The notes beneath the pieces were generated by a model that was given only the letters and a program-made list of their open reading frames with translations, was not told the DNA's origin and did not search any database. This document shows, piece after piece, positions 36,735 to 45,216 of a DNA stretch of 64,000 nucleotides. Source of the stretch: Chitinophagaceae bacterium (GTDB lineage: Bacteria > Bacteroidota > Bacteroidia > Chitinophagales > Chitinophagaceae); the NCBI GenBank assembly GCA_947452965.1, contig CANGEW010000001.1, forward strand, positions 186,001-250,000, read 5' to 3'. How positions within the stretch are numbered: position 1 is the stretch's first letter; every line of letters begins with the position of its first letter. The translations under genes were made by a program, and so were the position numbers.

Positions 36735-37286
36735 ATGATATCTCACAACGACGATCTTGACCTTGTGTTTCAATTTAAAAATGAAACAAATAAAGAAATC
36801 CCTTTCACAAAAATTATTAAAAAACATCAAGAAAAATTGTATTGGTTAATTAGGCGTTTAGTGATTGATCATCATGATGCAAACGATGTGTTACAAAATG
36901 TGTTTATTAAGGTTTGGAAAGGATTAGATAATTTTAGAGAAGACAGTCAACTTTATACCTGGTTGTATAGAATTGCGACTAATGAATGCTTTACCTTCTT
37001 GGAAAAGCAAAAAAAAATCAGAACCAGCTCCTTACATAGTGACGAAAACCCGCTCATTAATAAAATTGAAGCAGAAAAAAACTTTGACGCTAATAAGCTT
37101 GAATGGAAATTACAATTAGGGATACAAAGACTTCCAGAAAAACAAAAAATTGTTTTTACCCTAAGATATTACGAGGAAATGCCTTACGAAGAAATGAGTA
37201 AAATTCTCGGCACAAGTGAAGGAGCTTTAAAAGCAAGCTATCACCATGCAGTAAAAAAAATTGAAGACTTTATTCTAAACCATTAA
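36735..37286 (+). CDS. ECF-type RNA polymerase sigma factor
   Basis: A 183-residue sigma-70 family protein of the extracytoplasmic-function group. Region 2 is at about residues 25-95 (LYWLIRRLVIDHHDANDVLQ and VFIKVWKGLDNFREDSQLYTWLYRIATNECFTFLEKQ), and region 4 at about 130-180 (LPEKQKIVFTLRYYEEMPYEEMSKILGTSEGALKASYHHAVKKI), with the helix-turn-helix. It heads a three-gene group with a putative membrane protein and a small periplasmic protein, the usual layout of ECF sigma, anti-sigma and sensor. The envelope signal is unknown. Confidence 0.93.
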   Translation: MISHNDDLDLVFQFKNETNKEIPFTKIIKKHQEKLYWLIRRLVIDHHDANDVLQNVFIKVWKGLDNFREDSQLYTWLYRIATNECFTFLEKQKKIRTSSLHSDENPLINKIEAEKNFDANKLEWKLQLGIQRLPEKQKIVFTLRYYEEMPYEEMSKILGTSEGALKASYHHAVKKIEDFILNH

Positions 37287-37318
37287 ACAATTTAAATAAA
37301 AAGTAGTCTATTTTACCC

Positions 37319-37951
37319 ATGTTTATGAAAGAAGACATACATAACGAATTAGTTTCAATAAGTACTATCATTGCTGAAATACCTTACAGCAATCCCTTTA
37401 CTGCTCCTGAAGCTTATTTTACTAAACTACCTAATCAAGTTATTACCCTTTGTAAATCAGAACATACTGACCTTCTTGATACACTCCAAACATCTTCTTC
37501 AGGCCCTTTCGAAGTGCCGGATAATTATTTTATTACGCTTCCTGCAGCAATAATTTCGAAAACTAAAAAACATCCATCAAAAATAATTTCAATAAAATAT
37601 TTCTACAAGAGTTTAGTTGCTGCCCTCTTTCTTGGTTGTATTGGATGGGGCTTATATTCACTAATAAAATCACCCAAAGCTCAGGAAAAAAAGGAAGATG
37701 ACATTACCCTTGTTATACAATCCGCCAAAGAAATCTTATCTAAAGATAACTTTAATGTTGAATTTAATGCTTTAAATGAAAAAGATGCTTCTGAATATCT
37801 TTTAGCAAATGGCGATGATATTAATGCGGCTTTGGTAGCTTCTTTATGCGAAGACAATTCCTTACCCAGTGAAGAAGAAATTTTATATGAACCTTCCGTT
37901 TTTGACAGTTGTGTTCATCAAGTCAATATTCAGAATAAACATGAACTATAA
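37319..37951 (+). CDS. Putative anti-sigma factor, single-pass membrane protein
   Basis: A 210-residue protein with no clear family match. It has a cytoplasmic part of about 90 residues containing two similar stretches (NPFTAPEAYFTKLPNQVITL and GPFEVPDNYFITLPAAIISK), one transmembrane helix (about 100-118, LVAALFLGCIGWGLYSLI) and an acidic periplasmic part of about 90 residues. The position 32 nt after an ECF sigma factor and the membrane topology are what support anti-sigma function; no zinc-binding anti-sigma motif is seen. The repeated P-x-x-Y-F stretches are common in Bacteroidota proteins in this position. Confidence 0.65.
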   Translation: MFMKEDIHNELVSISTIIAEIPYSNPFTAPEAYFTKLPNQVITLCKSEHTDLLDTLQTSSSGPFEVPDNYFITLPAAIISKTKKHPSKIISIKYFYKSLVAALFLGCIGWGLYSLIKSPKAQEKKEDDITLVIQSAKEILSKDNFNVEFNALNEKDASEYLLANGDDINAALVASLCEDNSLPSEEEILYEPSVFDSCVHQVNIQNKHEL

Positions 37952-37994
37952 ACCAAACAATTAATAAAAACTACTCATTTTAAAACTAACTATT

Positions 37995-38417
37995 ATGAAA
38001 AAAATCACATTACTATGGATGGTTTTACTTACTAGTTTCTTTTCGATTCAATCCATTGCTCAAAAAGAAGATGGGGCAAAAAAAGATGGCATGAAAAAAA
38101 TAAAAGCCTTATATATTGCCTACATGAGCAAAGAATTGAGTCTTAATGAAACGGAAGCTCAAAAATTCTGGCCCATTCACAATCAATATGATGCCGAATT
38201 GAAAGCTGTTCACGAAAAAAAACTGGCTGAATTAGACAAAGAAGAAGCTGTTTTAACCATCAAAAAAAGCTACAAAGACAAATTTGCTAAGGTTATTGGT
38301 GCAGAGAGAACAGACGCATTTTATAAAAAAGACAAAGAGTTTAGAAACAAAATGATAGAAATGATCCGTAAAAAGAGAAAGAAAGAAGATATGGATCATG
38401 ACAAAAAACAATCATAA
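37995..38417 (+). CDS. Small periplasmic helical protein, CpxP/Spy-like context
   Basis: A 140-residue exported protein. A signal peptide (MKKITLLWMVLLTSFFSIQSIAQ) is followed by a helical, highly charged domain of about 115 residues: KIKALYIAYMSKELSLNETEAQKFWPIHNQYDAEL and a Lys/Arg/Asp-rich tail. The LSLNETEAQKFWPI stretch recalls LTxxQ-type CpxP/Spy proteins, periplasmic chaperone-like stress sensors. It is third in the sigma/anti-sigma group, and similar proteins are often annotated in Bacteroidota as a sensor of an ECF sigma factor. Function inferred from context. Confidence 0.7.
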   Translation: MKKITLLWMVLLTSFFSIQSIAQKEDGAKKDGMKKIKALYIAYMSKELSLNETEAQKFWPIHNQYDAELKAVHEKKLAELDKEEAVLTIKKSYKDKFAKVIGAERTDAFYKKDKEFRNKMIEMIRKKRKKEDMDHDKKQS

Positions 38418-38545
38418 GCCAAAGGAATATCCTCAAATCGATTATAATATATCCTACCTGTAAAAAACAGTTGCAACGATTTGGTTTTTAATTTTTAATT
38501 TTGATTGAATTCAAATATTAATTATTAATAGACACATCTATCAAC

Positions 38546-39853
38546 ATGAGTATTTTTGAAGTAGTAGGCGGGAAAAAACTATCCGGTAGCATAACTCCTC
38601 AAGGTGCTAAAAACGAGGCTTTACAAATCATTAGTGCTGTGCTACTCACCAAAGAGCCTGTAATCATTCATAATATTCCTGATATTATAGATGTGAACCT
38701 GCTCATCGAGCTATTGAAAGAAATTAACGTTTCTGTTGAAAAATCAGACGCTCACTCCTATAGATTTCAAGCAGATAATGTGGATGTTGATTTTTTATCC
38801 TCAGAAGCGTTTCACAAAAAAAGTGGTAGATTGAGAGGATCCGTAATGCTTGCTGGTCCACTTTTAGCAAGATTTCATAAAGCCTATTTACCCAAACCCG
38901 GTGGCGATAAAATTGGTAGAAGAAAATTAGATACTCATATTATTGGATTTGAAAAATTAGGCGCGTCCTATTCATACAATGAACAATCCAATTGTTTTCA
39001 ACTTGTTACAGCCGAACTAAAAGGAACCTTCATGCTATTGGATGAACCCAGTGTTACTGGAACTGCCAATATTTTAATGGCGGCCGTATTAGCAAGTGGC
39101 ACCACTACAATTTATAACGCTGCATGCGAACCTTATATTCAACAGTTATGTAAAATGCTGATTAGAATGGGGGCAAAAATCAGTGGCGTTGGAAGTAACA
39201 AACTAATTATTGAAGGCGTAGAATCTTTGCTGGGAACAGAACATACAATTCTTCCTGACATGATTGAAGTGGGAAGCTTTATTGGATTAGCCGCAATGAC
39301 CCAAAGCGACATTATCATCAATAATGCAGGTGTGCAAGAATTAGGTGTTATTCCAGAACGATTTGCTCAATTAGGAATCAAAATGCACATTAAAGAGGAC
39401 TCCATACATATACCCTCCCAAGACTTATATGAAATTCAAACTTATCTAGAAGGGGGCATTCCAACCATTTATGATCATCCATGGCCTGGATTAACACCCG
39501 ATTTATTAAGTATTATTTTGGTTACCGCCATTCAAGCAAAAGGAAGTGTATTAATACATCAAAAAATGTTTGAAAGCAGATTGTTTTTTGTTGATAAATT
39601 AATTGAAATGGGTGCTCAAATAATTTTATGTGATCCACATAGAGCGGTAGTTGTCGGAATGGAAAGACAAAAAAAACTAAGAGGTATTACAATGAGTTCA
39701 CCAGATATCCGAGCAGGAGTAGCCTTATTAATTGCCGCTCTAAGTGCAGAAGGAAAAAGCACTATACAAAATATTGAACAAATAGACCGAGGATATCAAT
39801 TTATTGACCAAAGATTACAAAAATTAGGTGCCAATATTATTAGAAAAGCATAA
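38546..39853 (+). CDS. murA: UDP-N-acetylglucosamine 1-carboxyvinyltransferase with active-site Cys replaced by Asp
   Basis: First committed step of peptidoglycan synthesis: transfers enolpyruvate from PEP to UDP-GlcNAc in the cytoplasm. It is an EPSP-synthase-like double-domain fold of 435 residues, with LSGSITPQGAKNEALQIISA at the start (the catalytic Lys22 region), then LRGSVMLAGPLLARF. The active-site loop reads KPGGDKIGRRKLDTHI: where E. coli MurA has Cys115 in PGGC, this has Asp121 (codon GAT at 38906-38908). Asp at this place is a known natural change giving fosfomycin insensitivity in other bacteria, with the enzyme still active. The other motifs, including the later ones near DMIEVGSFI, are intact. 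A single murA is seen in this window. Confidence 0.96.
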   Translation: MSIFEVVGGKKLSGSITPQGAKNEALQIISAVLLTKEPVIIHNIPDIIDVNLLIELLKEINVSVEKSDAHSYRFQADNVDVDFLSSEAFHKKSGRLRGSVMLAGPLLARFHKAYLPKPGGDKIGRRKLDTHIIGFEKLGASYSYNEQSNCFQLVTAELKGTFMLLDEPSVTGTANILMAAVLASGTTTIYNAACEPYIQQLCKMLIRMGAKISGVGSNKLIIEGVESLLGTEHTILPDMIEVGSFIGLAAMTQSDIIINNAGVQELGVIPERFAQLGIKMHIKEDSIHIPSQDLYEIQTYLEGGIPTIYDHPWPGLTPDLLSIILVTAIQAKGSVLIHQKMFESRLFFVDKLIEMGAQIILCDPHRAVVVGMERQKKLRGITMSSPDIRAGVALLIAALSAEGKSTIQNIEQIDRGYQFIDQRLQKLGANIIRKA

Positions 39854-39913
39854 AACATATTTCGATCCTAATGAATTAGTAATTCTTTATTTTTTATTCG
39901 TACTTTTTTTATT

Positions 39914-40489
39914 ATGAGCAGCATTCATCAAAAAATTATCATCATTACAGCTCCATCTGGAGCCGGCAAAACATCCATTACACATTATTTGATGGAAAAA
40001 TTCCCCACCCTTTCTTTTTCAGTTTCTGCTGCCACCAGAGAAGCAAGGGCAAATGAAAAAGAAGGTGTAGATTATTATTTTTTGAGTGAAGATGATTTTA
40101 AAAAGAAAATACAACAAAAAGAATTTGCAGAATGGGAAATGGTTTATGAAGGAAAGTATTATGGTACATTAAAATCAGAATTAAAAAGAATTTGGTCTTT
40201 AGGAAAAGTGCCTGTCTTAGATATTGACGTTAAAGGAGCTATACATGTGCAACAGCAATACCCTGAAAATACCTTAAGTATATTTATTGAACCCCCATCT
40301 GTAGAGGAATTAAAAAACAGATTACTAATGAGAGGAACAGAAACAGAGGATTCTTTAACAGCGAGAATAAACAAGGCTTCTTATGAGATTTCCTTTAAAC
40401 ATCATTTTAATGAAGTAATTCTAAATGAAGATCTAGAAAAAGCCTGCAGTAGGGCGCTAGTTATAGTCGGAGATTTCTTAGCTCACTAA
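39914..40489 (+). CDS. gmk: Guanylate kinase
   Basis: Phosphorylates GMP to GDP with ATP in the cytoplasm. The length (191 residues) is normal. Walker A is TAPSGAGKTSI (residues 12-22), followed by the GMP-binding segment (SFSVSAATREARANEKEGVDYYF) and the catalytic/lid region (RGTETEDSLTARI). It follows murA by 60 nt, and a promoter element for the next gene lies at its 3' end. Confidence 0.97.
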   Translation: MSSIHQKIIIITAPSGAGKTSITHYLMEKFPTLSFSVSAATREARANEKEGVDYYFLSEDDFKKKIQQKEFAEWEMVYEGKYYGTLKSELKRIWSLGKVPVLDIDVKGAIHVQQQYPENTLSIFIEPPSVEELKNRLLMRGTETEDSLTARINKASYEISFKHHFNEVILNEDLEKACSRALVIVGDFLAH

Positions 40490-40490
40490 T

Positions 40491-40526
40491 TTGTTGTGAT
40501 GATATCTTCTTAATTTTTTACTTTTG
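40491..40526 (+). promoter_or_regulatory. Promoter of the GldE-like gene, nearly leaderless
   Basis: TTG at 40494-40496, 22-nt spacer, TACTTTTG at 40519-40526: exact TAnnTTTG with a -33 TTG at an acceptable distance (a second TTG is at 40491). The start ATG is at 40530, only 3 nt after the -7 element, so the transcript would begin at or near the start codon. Confidence 0.55.
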
Positions 40527-40529
40527 TAT

Positions 40530-41822
40530 ATGGACTTCATTGCATTAATGTCAATACTATTTTCTCTTATTCTAATAGCTTTTTTATCAGGAATTGAGAT
40601 TGCTTTCATTTCTGCCAATAAGCTTTCGATTGAACTTAGTAAAAAACAAGGTACAACTGCAGGTAAAACATGGGGGTACTTTTCCGAAAATTCAACGCTT
40701 TTTATTGCTACTCTTCTTGTTGCAATAAACATTTTATTAGTTATTTATGGATTGTTAATTGGAGACATGCTTGCACCTATCTGGAATTGGATTCAAGAAA
40801 GACTTCCACAAAGTGCAACCAACTATGTAAATCTCATTAGGCTATTTGTAGAAACATGCTTGTCTACTTTTATCATTTTATTTGTTGAAGCTATTGCCAA
40901 ATCAATTTTTAAAGCTAAAAGTAACCTTATTTTGAATAATAGATTGATTAGCATGTTTACCAAATCAATCTATTGGTTGTTGTCGGCTATTGCCTCCCAA
41001 TTTGTAGCTTTTGCTGGCTGGGTATTAAAATACATTTTCAACGTAAAAATGGGAAACAAAAACGAGGCCTTTAGCAAAGTAGATTTAGATCATTTTATTT
41101 TACAGAGCAAACATCATCATGACGATGAAGAAAATGCCGAACTAAATAAATCACTGTTTGAAAACGCATTGTCTCTAAGCGAAAAAAAACTGAGAGAGTG
41201 TTTAATTCCAAGAAAAGAAGTAGAAGGATTAGATACTACAACAACTATTTATGACGTAAGATTAAAGTTTATTGAAACCAAGCTTAGTAAAATTATTGTT
41301 TTTGAAAAAAACATCGATAATATCATTGGATATGTTCATCATCTTGACCTTTTTAAAAATCCACAATCATTAAAAGAAATTCTTCATCCTATTCCTACTG
41401 TTCCTGAAACAATGAGTGCAACTGATTTAATTAATACATTTAGTAAAGAAAGAAAAAGCATTGCATGGGTGGTTGATGAATTTGGTGGCACTGCTGGAAT
41501 TGTAACTATGGAGGATTTATTAGAAGAATTGTTTGGAGAAATAGAGGACGAATATGATTTACCAGAAGCACTTATTGAAAAACAAATTGCACAAAACGAA
41601 TACATATTTAGTGGCAGATTAGAACTTGATGTGATATCAGAAAAATATCAAATTGTATTTAAAGGAGTAGAAGGAGCAGAAACCTTGTCAGGTTATATCA
41701 TTCAAAACAATGAAGCAATTCCTAAACAAAAAGAAAGAATCATTATCGATAATTTTGAATTTGACATACTCAACGTAAGTGATACAAGAATTGAAACTGT
41801 GAAGCTAAAAGTATTGAAATAA
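40530..41822 (+). CDS. GldE-like membrane protein with DUF21, CBS pair and CorC/HlyC domain
   Basis: A 430-residue membrane protein. A DUF21 (CNNM-type) part with about four helices (1-180), two CBS domains (about 210-330, e.g. CLIPRKEVEGLDTTTTI and RKSIAWVVDEFGGTAGIVTMEDLLEELFGEIEDEYD) and a transporter-associated CorC/HlyC domain (about 345-425). Such proteins are linked to Mg/Co transport. In Bacteroidota, the paralogue GldE belongs to this family and is connected with gliding, and gldC lies two genes downstream. The longer frame begins with a TTG inside the promoter element, so ATG 40530 is the start. Domain identification is secure, GldE role inferred. Confidence 0.85.
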   Translation: MDFIALMSILFSLILIAFLSGIEIAFISANKLSIELSKKQGTTAGKTWGYFSENSTLFIATLLVAINILLVIYGLLIGDMLAPIWNWIQERLPQSATNYVNLIRLFVETCLSTFIILFVEAIAKSIFKAKSNLILNNRLISMFTKSIYWLLSAIASQFVAFAGWVLKYIFNVKMGNKNEAFSKVDLDHFILQSKHHHDDEENAELNKSLFENALSLSEKKLRECLIPRKEVEGLDTTTTIYDVRLKFIETKLSKIIVFEKNIDNIIGYVHHLDLFKNPQSLKEILHPIPTVPETMSATDLINTFSKERKSIAWVVDEFGGTAGIVTMEDLLEELFGEIEDEYDLPEALIEKQIAQNEYIFSGRLELDVISEKYQIVFKGVEGAETLSGYIIQNNEAIPKQKERIIIDNFEFDILNVSDTRIETVKLKVLK

Positions 41823-41829
41823 CTATCAA

Positions 41830-42894
41830 ATGAAGATCTTAGCTTCTTTTATCAAAATCAATACCATAGATGAATTACTTGATAATTTTTTTTATCAAAG
41901 TTTATTTTCTTTAGCAACACTCAAGCCGGAAATACATTTTTACTTTATTGTAAATTCTTCTGTTGATTTAAAAGACCACAACCATCCTATAAATATTGAA
42001 GTATTAGTTACCAAGATGTTTTTGGGAATGAAGCTATTTAAAAAGTTAAATACCTCTACTTTTCTGTCAAGAAAAATTAAAAGTCTACAACCGGATATTT
42101 TCTTTTCAGAGGACATGTTGTCATACGAAAATATAAATTGTAGAAAATTTTTTAGAGCGGATTATGCAGAAGTGATGAATAATAAAAAATTAAAAAAAAC
42201 AGACCGTACTAATTATATTATTGCCGCCAATGAATGGGTAAAAAACAAATGGATTTCTGAAAACCCTTTAAATGAAATTTCTATACTTGAAATAGGAGAA
42301 GGAGTACAAGCGGCTGAACCACTAAGTTTCGAAGAAAAAATAATAATTAAAAAAAAATATACAGAAGAAAAAGATTTTTTTGTGGTTCATGATGTTTCTT
42401 CAGATAATAATTTTATTACCGTATTGAAAGCATATTCTTTGTTTAAAAAGTGGCAGCAATCTTCTATGCTACTGTTGTTATTAATTGATACGAAAAACAA
42501 AAACGCTTTTGAAAATATATTATCAAATTATAAATTCAGAGCCGATGTGACATTGGTAGACAAGTATATGGATGACGCTATAAAAATCACACAAACCGCA
42601 TATGCATCATTATTTATACAGGACCTATACCGCATTACTACCCACATGTTGCTGGCGCTCCGTGCAGGTAGTCCTATTATTTTGCCAAAATCTGATTATT
42701 TCAGCTCTTTTTTTAAAGAAAGTGGCTTTTATGTAGTGCCCAATGAAATAGATATTTCAAAAGCAATGATTTTGATTTATAAAGACGAGAACTATCGTAA
42801 TGCTCTTGCAGAAAAAGGCTACTCGGAAGTTAAAATAAATACATGGCCAGAAGTTGCAAATAATTTATGGCAGGTCATTTCAAATTTATCATAG
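41830..42894 (+). CDS. Divergent GT-B-type glycosyltransferase-like protein
   Basis: A 354-residue protein, start 7 nt after the GldE-like stop. The C-terminal half has a GT4-like shape: FVVHDVSSDNNFITVLKAYSLF, a later strand ADVTLVDKYMDDAIKITQTAYASLFIQDLY, MLLALRAGSPIILPKSDYF and FYVVPNEIDISKAM, which parallel the donor-binding part of GT-B enzymes. But the usual E-x7-E pattern is not clear, so activity is uncertain. There is no signal peptide or membrane helix. It may glycosylate a surface component, or it may be an inactive relative. Confidence 0.6.
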   Translation: MKILASFIKINTIDELLDNFFYQSLFSLATLKPEIHFYFIVNSSVDLKDHNHPINIEVLVTKMFLGMKLFKKLNTSTFLSRKIKSLQPDIFFSEDMLSYENINCRKFFRADYAEVMNNKKLKKTDRTNYIIAANEWVKNKWISENPLNEISILEIGEGVQAAEPLSFEEKIIIKKKYTEEKDFFVVHDVSSDNNFITVLKAYSLFKKWQQSSMLLLLLIDTKNKNAFENILSNYKFRADVTLVDKYMDDAIKITQTAYASLFIQDLYRITTHMLLALRAGSPIILPKSDYFSSFFKESGFYVVPNEIDISKAMILIYKDENYRNALAEKGYSEVKINTWPEVANNLWQVISNLS

Positions 42895-42903
42895 ATAACA
42901 CAT

Positions 42904-42911
42904 TACATTTG
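42904..42911 (+). promoter_or_regulatory. Putative -7 element upstream of gldC (TACATTTG)
   Basis: Exact TAnnTTTG, 8 nt before the gldC ATG. No TTG at the usual -33 distance. If real, transcription begins at about the start codon. Confidence 0.35.
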
Positions 42912-42919
42912 TACAAAAA

Positions 42920-43273
42920 ATGCAAAAATCAACAATAACCATAGATGTCATTTTAGATCCTAACAAAATACCAGAACAAATTAATTGGTCGGCTAGCGAT
43001 AGCAATGCTGACATGGCACAAAAAGCAAAAGCTATGTGTTTGGCATTTTGGGATGGCGCTGATCAATCAGCCATGAGAATTGATCTTTGGACAAAAAATA
43101 TGATGGTAGACGAAATGGGTGAATTTTATTATCAAATGATGATGACCATGTCTGATACTTTTTTAAGAGCCACACAACACAAAGACTTGTCTGATGAACT
43201 AAAATCTTTTGCAAAACAATTTCAAAAAAAATTTAGAGAAAACTTGTTGAAAGAACAGACTGAAAATAAATAA
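42920..43273 (+). CDS. gldC: Gliding motility-associated protein GldC
   Basis: A 117-residue protein resembling GldC of Bacteroidota: short, soluble, with STITIDVILDPNKIPEQINWSASD at the start and MCLAFWDGADQSAMRIDLWTKNMMVDEMGEFYYQMM in the middle, segments found in GldC. GldC is associated with gliding motility in Flavobacterium, but GldC homologues also occur in non-gliding members, and its biochemical role is unknown. It lies between a glycosyltransferase-like gene and the YqeY gene, with 25- and 23-nt gaps. Confidence 0.82.
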   Translation: MQKSTITIDVILDPNKIPEQINWSASDSNADMAQKAKAMCLAFWDGADQSAMRIDLWTKNMMVDEMGEFYYQMMMTMSDTFLRATQHKDLSDELKSFAKQFQKKFRENLLKEQTENK

Positions 43274-43296
43274 TTCAATCAATTAAAAAATAAACT

Positions 43297-43746
43297 ATGT
43301 CACTAGAAGTAAAAATAATGGCAGAAATGAAAGAAGCCATGAAATCAAAAAACGAATCGGCTTTAAGAGGACTAAGAGCCATCAAAGCTGAAATCATCAA
43401 AGCAAAAACAGAACCTGGAGCTAATGGAGAAATTGATGAAGCAACAGAATTGAAGTTTTTACAAAAAATGATGAAACAACGTAAAGACTCATTGGAAATT
43501 TTTGAAAAACAAGGCAGGTCTGATTTAGCCGAAAAAGAAAAAGAAGAAATGGTTATCATTGAAAAATTCTTACCTAAACAATTGACCGATGCCGAAATTA
43601 AAACTGCGTTAACTGAAATTATCACAGAAGTTGGCGCTACCAACGCTGCAGATATGGGAAAAGTAATGGGCGTTGCTTCAAAAAAACTTGCTGGAAAAGC
43701 GGATGGAAAAACCATTAGCAATATTGTAAAAGAGCTTTTAGGTTAA
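43297..43746 (+). CDS. YqeY/GatB-tail domain protein
   Basis: A 149-residue, helical cytoplasmic protein of the YqeY family (related to the C-terminal tail domain of GatB). It has SLEVKIMAEMKEAMKSKNESALRGLRAIKAEI, EATELKFLQKMMKQRKDSLEIFEKQGRSDLAEKE, and VMGVASKKLAGKADGKTISNIVKELL. The domain in GatB contacts tRNA; YqeY proteins are thought to play a similar role, but the exact function is unresolved. It is 23 nt after gldC. Confidence 0.92.
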   Translation: MSLEVKIMAEMKEAMKSKNESALRGLRAIKAEIIKAKTEPGANGEIDEATELKFLQKMMKQRKDSLEIFEKQGRSDLAEKEKEEMVIIEKFLPKQLTDAEIKTALTEIITEVGATNAADMGKVMGVASKKLAGKADGKTISNIVKELLG

Positions 43747-43785
43747 TCTTTACCAACATACGTTTATCTTTCAAAATAACAAATA

Positions 43786-44316
43786 ATGATTATTGATCTG
43801 TTTTTTGTGATTCTAATGGTTATTGCTTGTATGAAAGGAATTAAAAAGGGATTCTTACTGTCCCTTTTATCGTTTGTTGGACTATTTGTAGGGATAGCTA
43901 TTTCTATTAAATTTTCATCCGTTACCGCTATTTATCTCTCTACTCATACCTCGATTAAAAGCACTTGGCTACCATTTTTATCATTTGTGCTATTATTTGG
44001 TACAACTGTAATTGTTTTTCAGCTCGTTGGAAGGTTTTTTAAAAAAACAACCGATGCAACACTCTTGGGATGGTTTGATAAACTTGGAGGAGTTTGCTTA
44101 TTTATGTTATTATATGGTGTTTTGTATAGTGTTTTTTTGTTTTATATTGTAGAGCTTCATATCATTGGTCAGGATACTATACATCAGTCCTATTCATATA
44201 AATATTTATCTCCCTTGGCTCCTGATGTTATGAATTTTTGGGGTAGAGCCATTCCATTTTTCAAGAACACTTTTCAAGACTTAAATACATTTTTTAATAG
44301 CAAATTATCCGTATAG
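43786..44316 (+). CDS. CvpA family membrane protein
   Basis: A 176-residue inner-membrane protein with four predicted helices. The N-terminal region (IIDLFFVILMVIACMKGIKKGFLLSLLSF) matches the start of CvpA (colicin V production) family proteins, which have a conserved Asp followed by a G-x-x-K/R-G loop. The function of CvpA is unclear (envelope homeostasis, colicin V secretion in E. coli). A near-consensus -7 element (TATCTTTC) lies just before the ATG. Confidence 0.87.
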   Translation: MIIDLFFVILMVIACMKGIKKGFLLSLLSFVGLFVGIAISIKFSSVTAIYLSTHTSIKSTWLPFLSFVLLFGTTVIVFQLVGRFFKKTTDATLLGWFDKLGGVCLFMLLYGVLYSVFLFYIVELHIIGQDTIHQSYSYKYLSPLAPDVMNFWGRAIPFFKNTFQDLNTFFNSKLSV

Positions 44317-44410
44317 AATATTATTTCCCTTATTCTTCTATTTACCGTAATTTTACGTCTAGATAAACAATATTTTTTCTACATAAAGCATATTAAAATC
44401 AATACTTTAA

Positions 44411-45172
44411 ATGAGCTACTCTATTAAACAAGATGGTAAATTCAAGTTCATTGAAGAAGGTAGCGGTGAAACATTGATGTTATTACATGGGTTATTTGGT
44501 GCCCTAAGTAATTTTAAAGATTTAATAGATCATTTTAAGCAAACCCATCAAGTTGTAGTTCCAATGTTACCTCTGCTTGAATTGGACTTATTACACACAT
44601 CGGTAAGTGGGCTCCAAAAATATTTGAACAAATTCATTGAACATAGAAAATATAACCACATACACTTAATGGGTAATTCTTTAGGTGGACATGTTGCTTT
44701 AGTTCATACTTTAAAAAAGCCTGAAAAAATTAAAAGCCTGATTTTAACCGGCAGTTCGGGCTTATTTGAAAATGGAATGGGCGATACTTATCCCAAAAGA
44801 GGAGATAAAGATTATATCAGAAAAAAGACTGAAATGACTTTTTTTGATCCCAAAATGGCAACTGAAGAATTGGTCGATGAAGTGTTTGAAATTACTAGTA
44901 ATCGTTTAAAGGTTATCAAAATACTTGCTTTGGCAAAAAGCGCTATTAGAAATAATCTTGGTGAAGAATTAAATCAAATTAAGCAGCCTACTTGTTTGAT
45001 CTGGGGAAATAACGATATAGTAACACCTCCTTTCGTGGGAGAAGAATTCAAAAAATTAATACCCAATAGCGAATTACATTTTATAGACAAGTGCGGACAT
45101 GCGCCTATGATGGAAGTTCCTAAAGAATTCAATAAAATACTTGATCAGTTTCTTGAAAAGAACAAAGCTTAG
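44411..45172 (+). CDS. Alpha/beta-hydrolase fold protein
   Basis: A 253-residue cytoplasmic hydrolase. The nucleophile elbow is GNSLGG (Ser is the nucleophile), the Asp is likely in IWGNNDIVTPP, and the His is in CGHAPMMEVP, giving a complete triad. LLHGLFGALSNF near residue 25 supplies the oxyanion HG. The closest general type is MhpC/esterase-like. The substrate is unknown. The gap upstream is 94 nt and contains a small inverted repeat (CGTAATTTTACG), position unremarkable. Confidence 0.9.
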   Translation: MSYSIKQDGKFKFIEEGSGETLMLLHGLFGALSNFKDLIDHFKQTHQVVVPMLPLLELDLLHTSVSGLQKYLNKFIEHRKYNHIHLMGNSLGGHVALVHTLKKPEKIKSLILTGSSGLFENGMGDTYPKRGDKDYIRKKTEMTFFDPKMATEELVDEVFEITSNRLKVIKILALAKSAIRNNLGEELNQIKQPTCLIWGNNDIVTPPFVGEEFKKLIPNSELHFIDKCGHAPMMEVPKEFNKILDQFLEKNKA

Positions 45173-45216
45173 CTATAGATTTTTTTAATTCGCAGTATTG
45201 TAAATAACTCACTGAT

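Noticed and set aside
44345..44356. CGTAATTTTACG inverted repeat as a regulatory site
   Set aside because: Only 5-bp arms, AT-rich, and easily expected by chance in this sequence.
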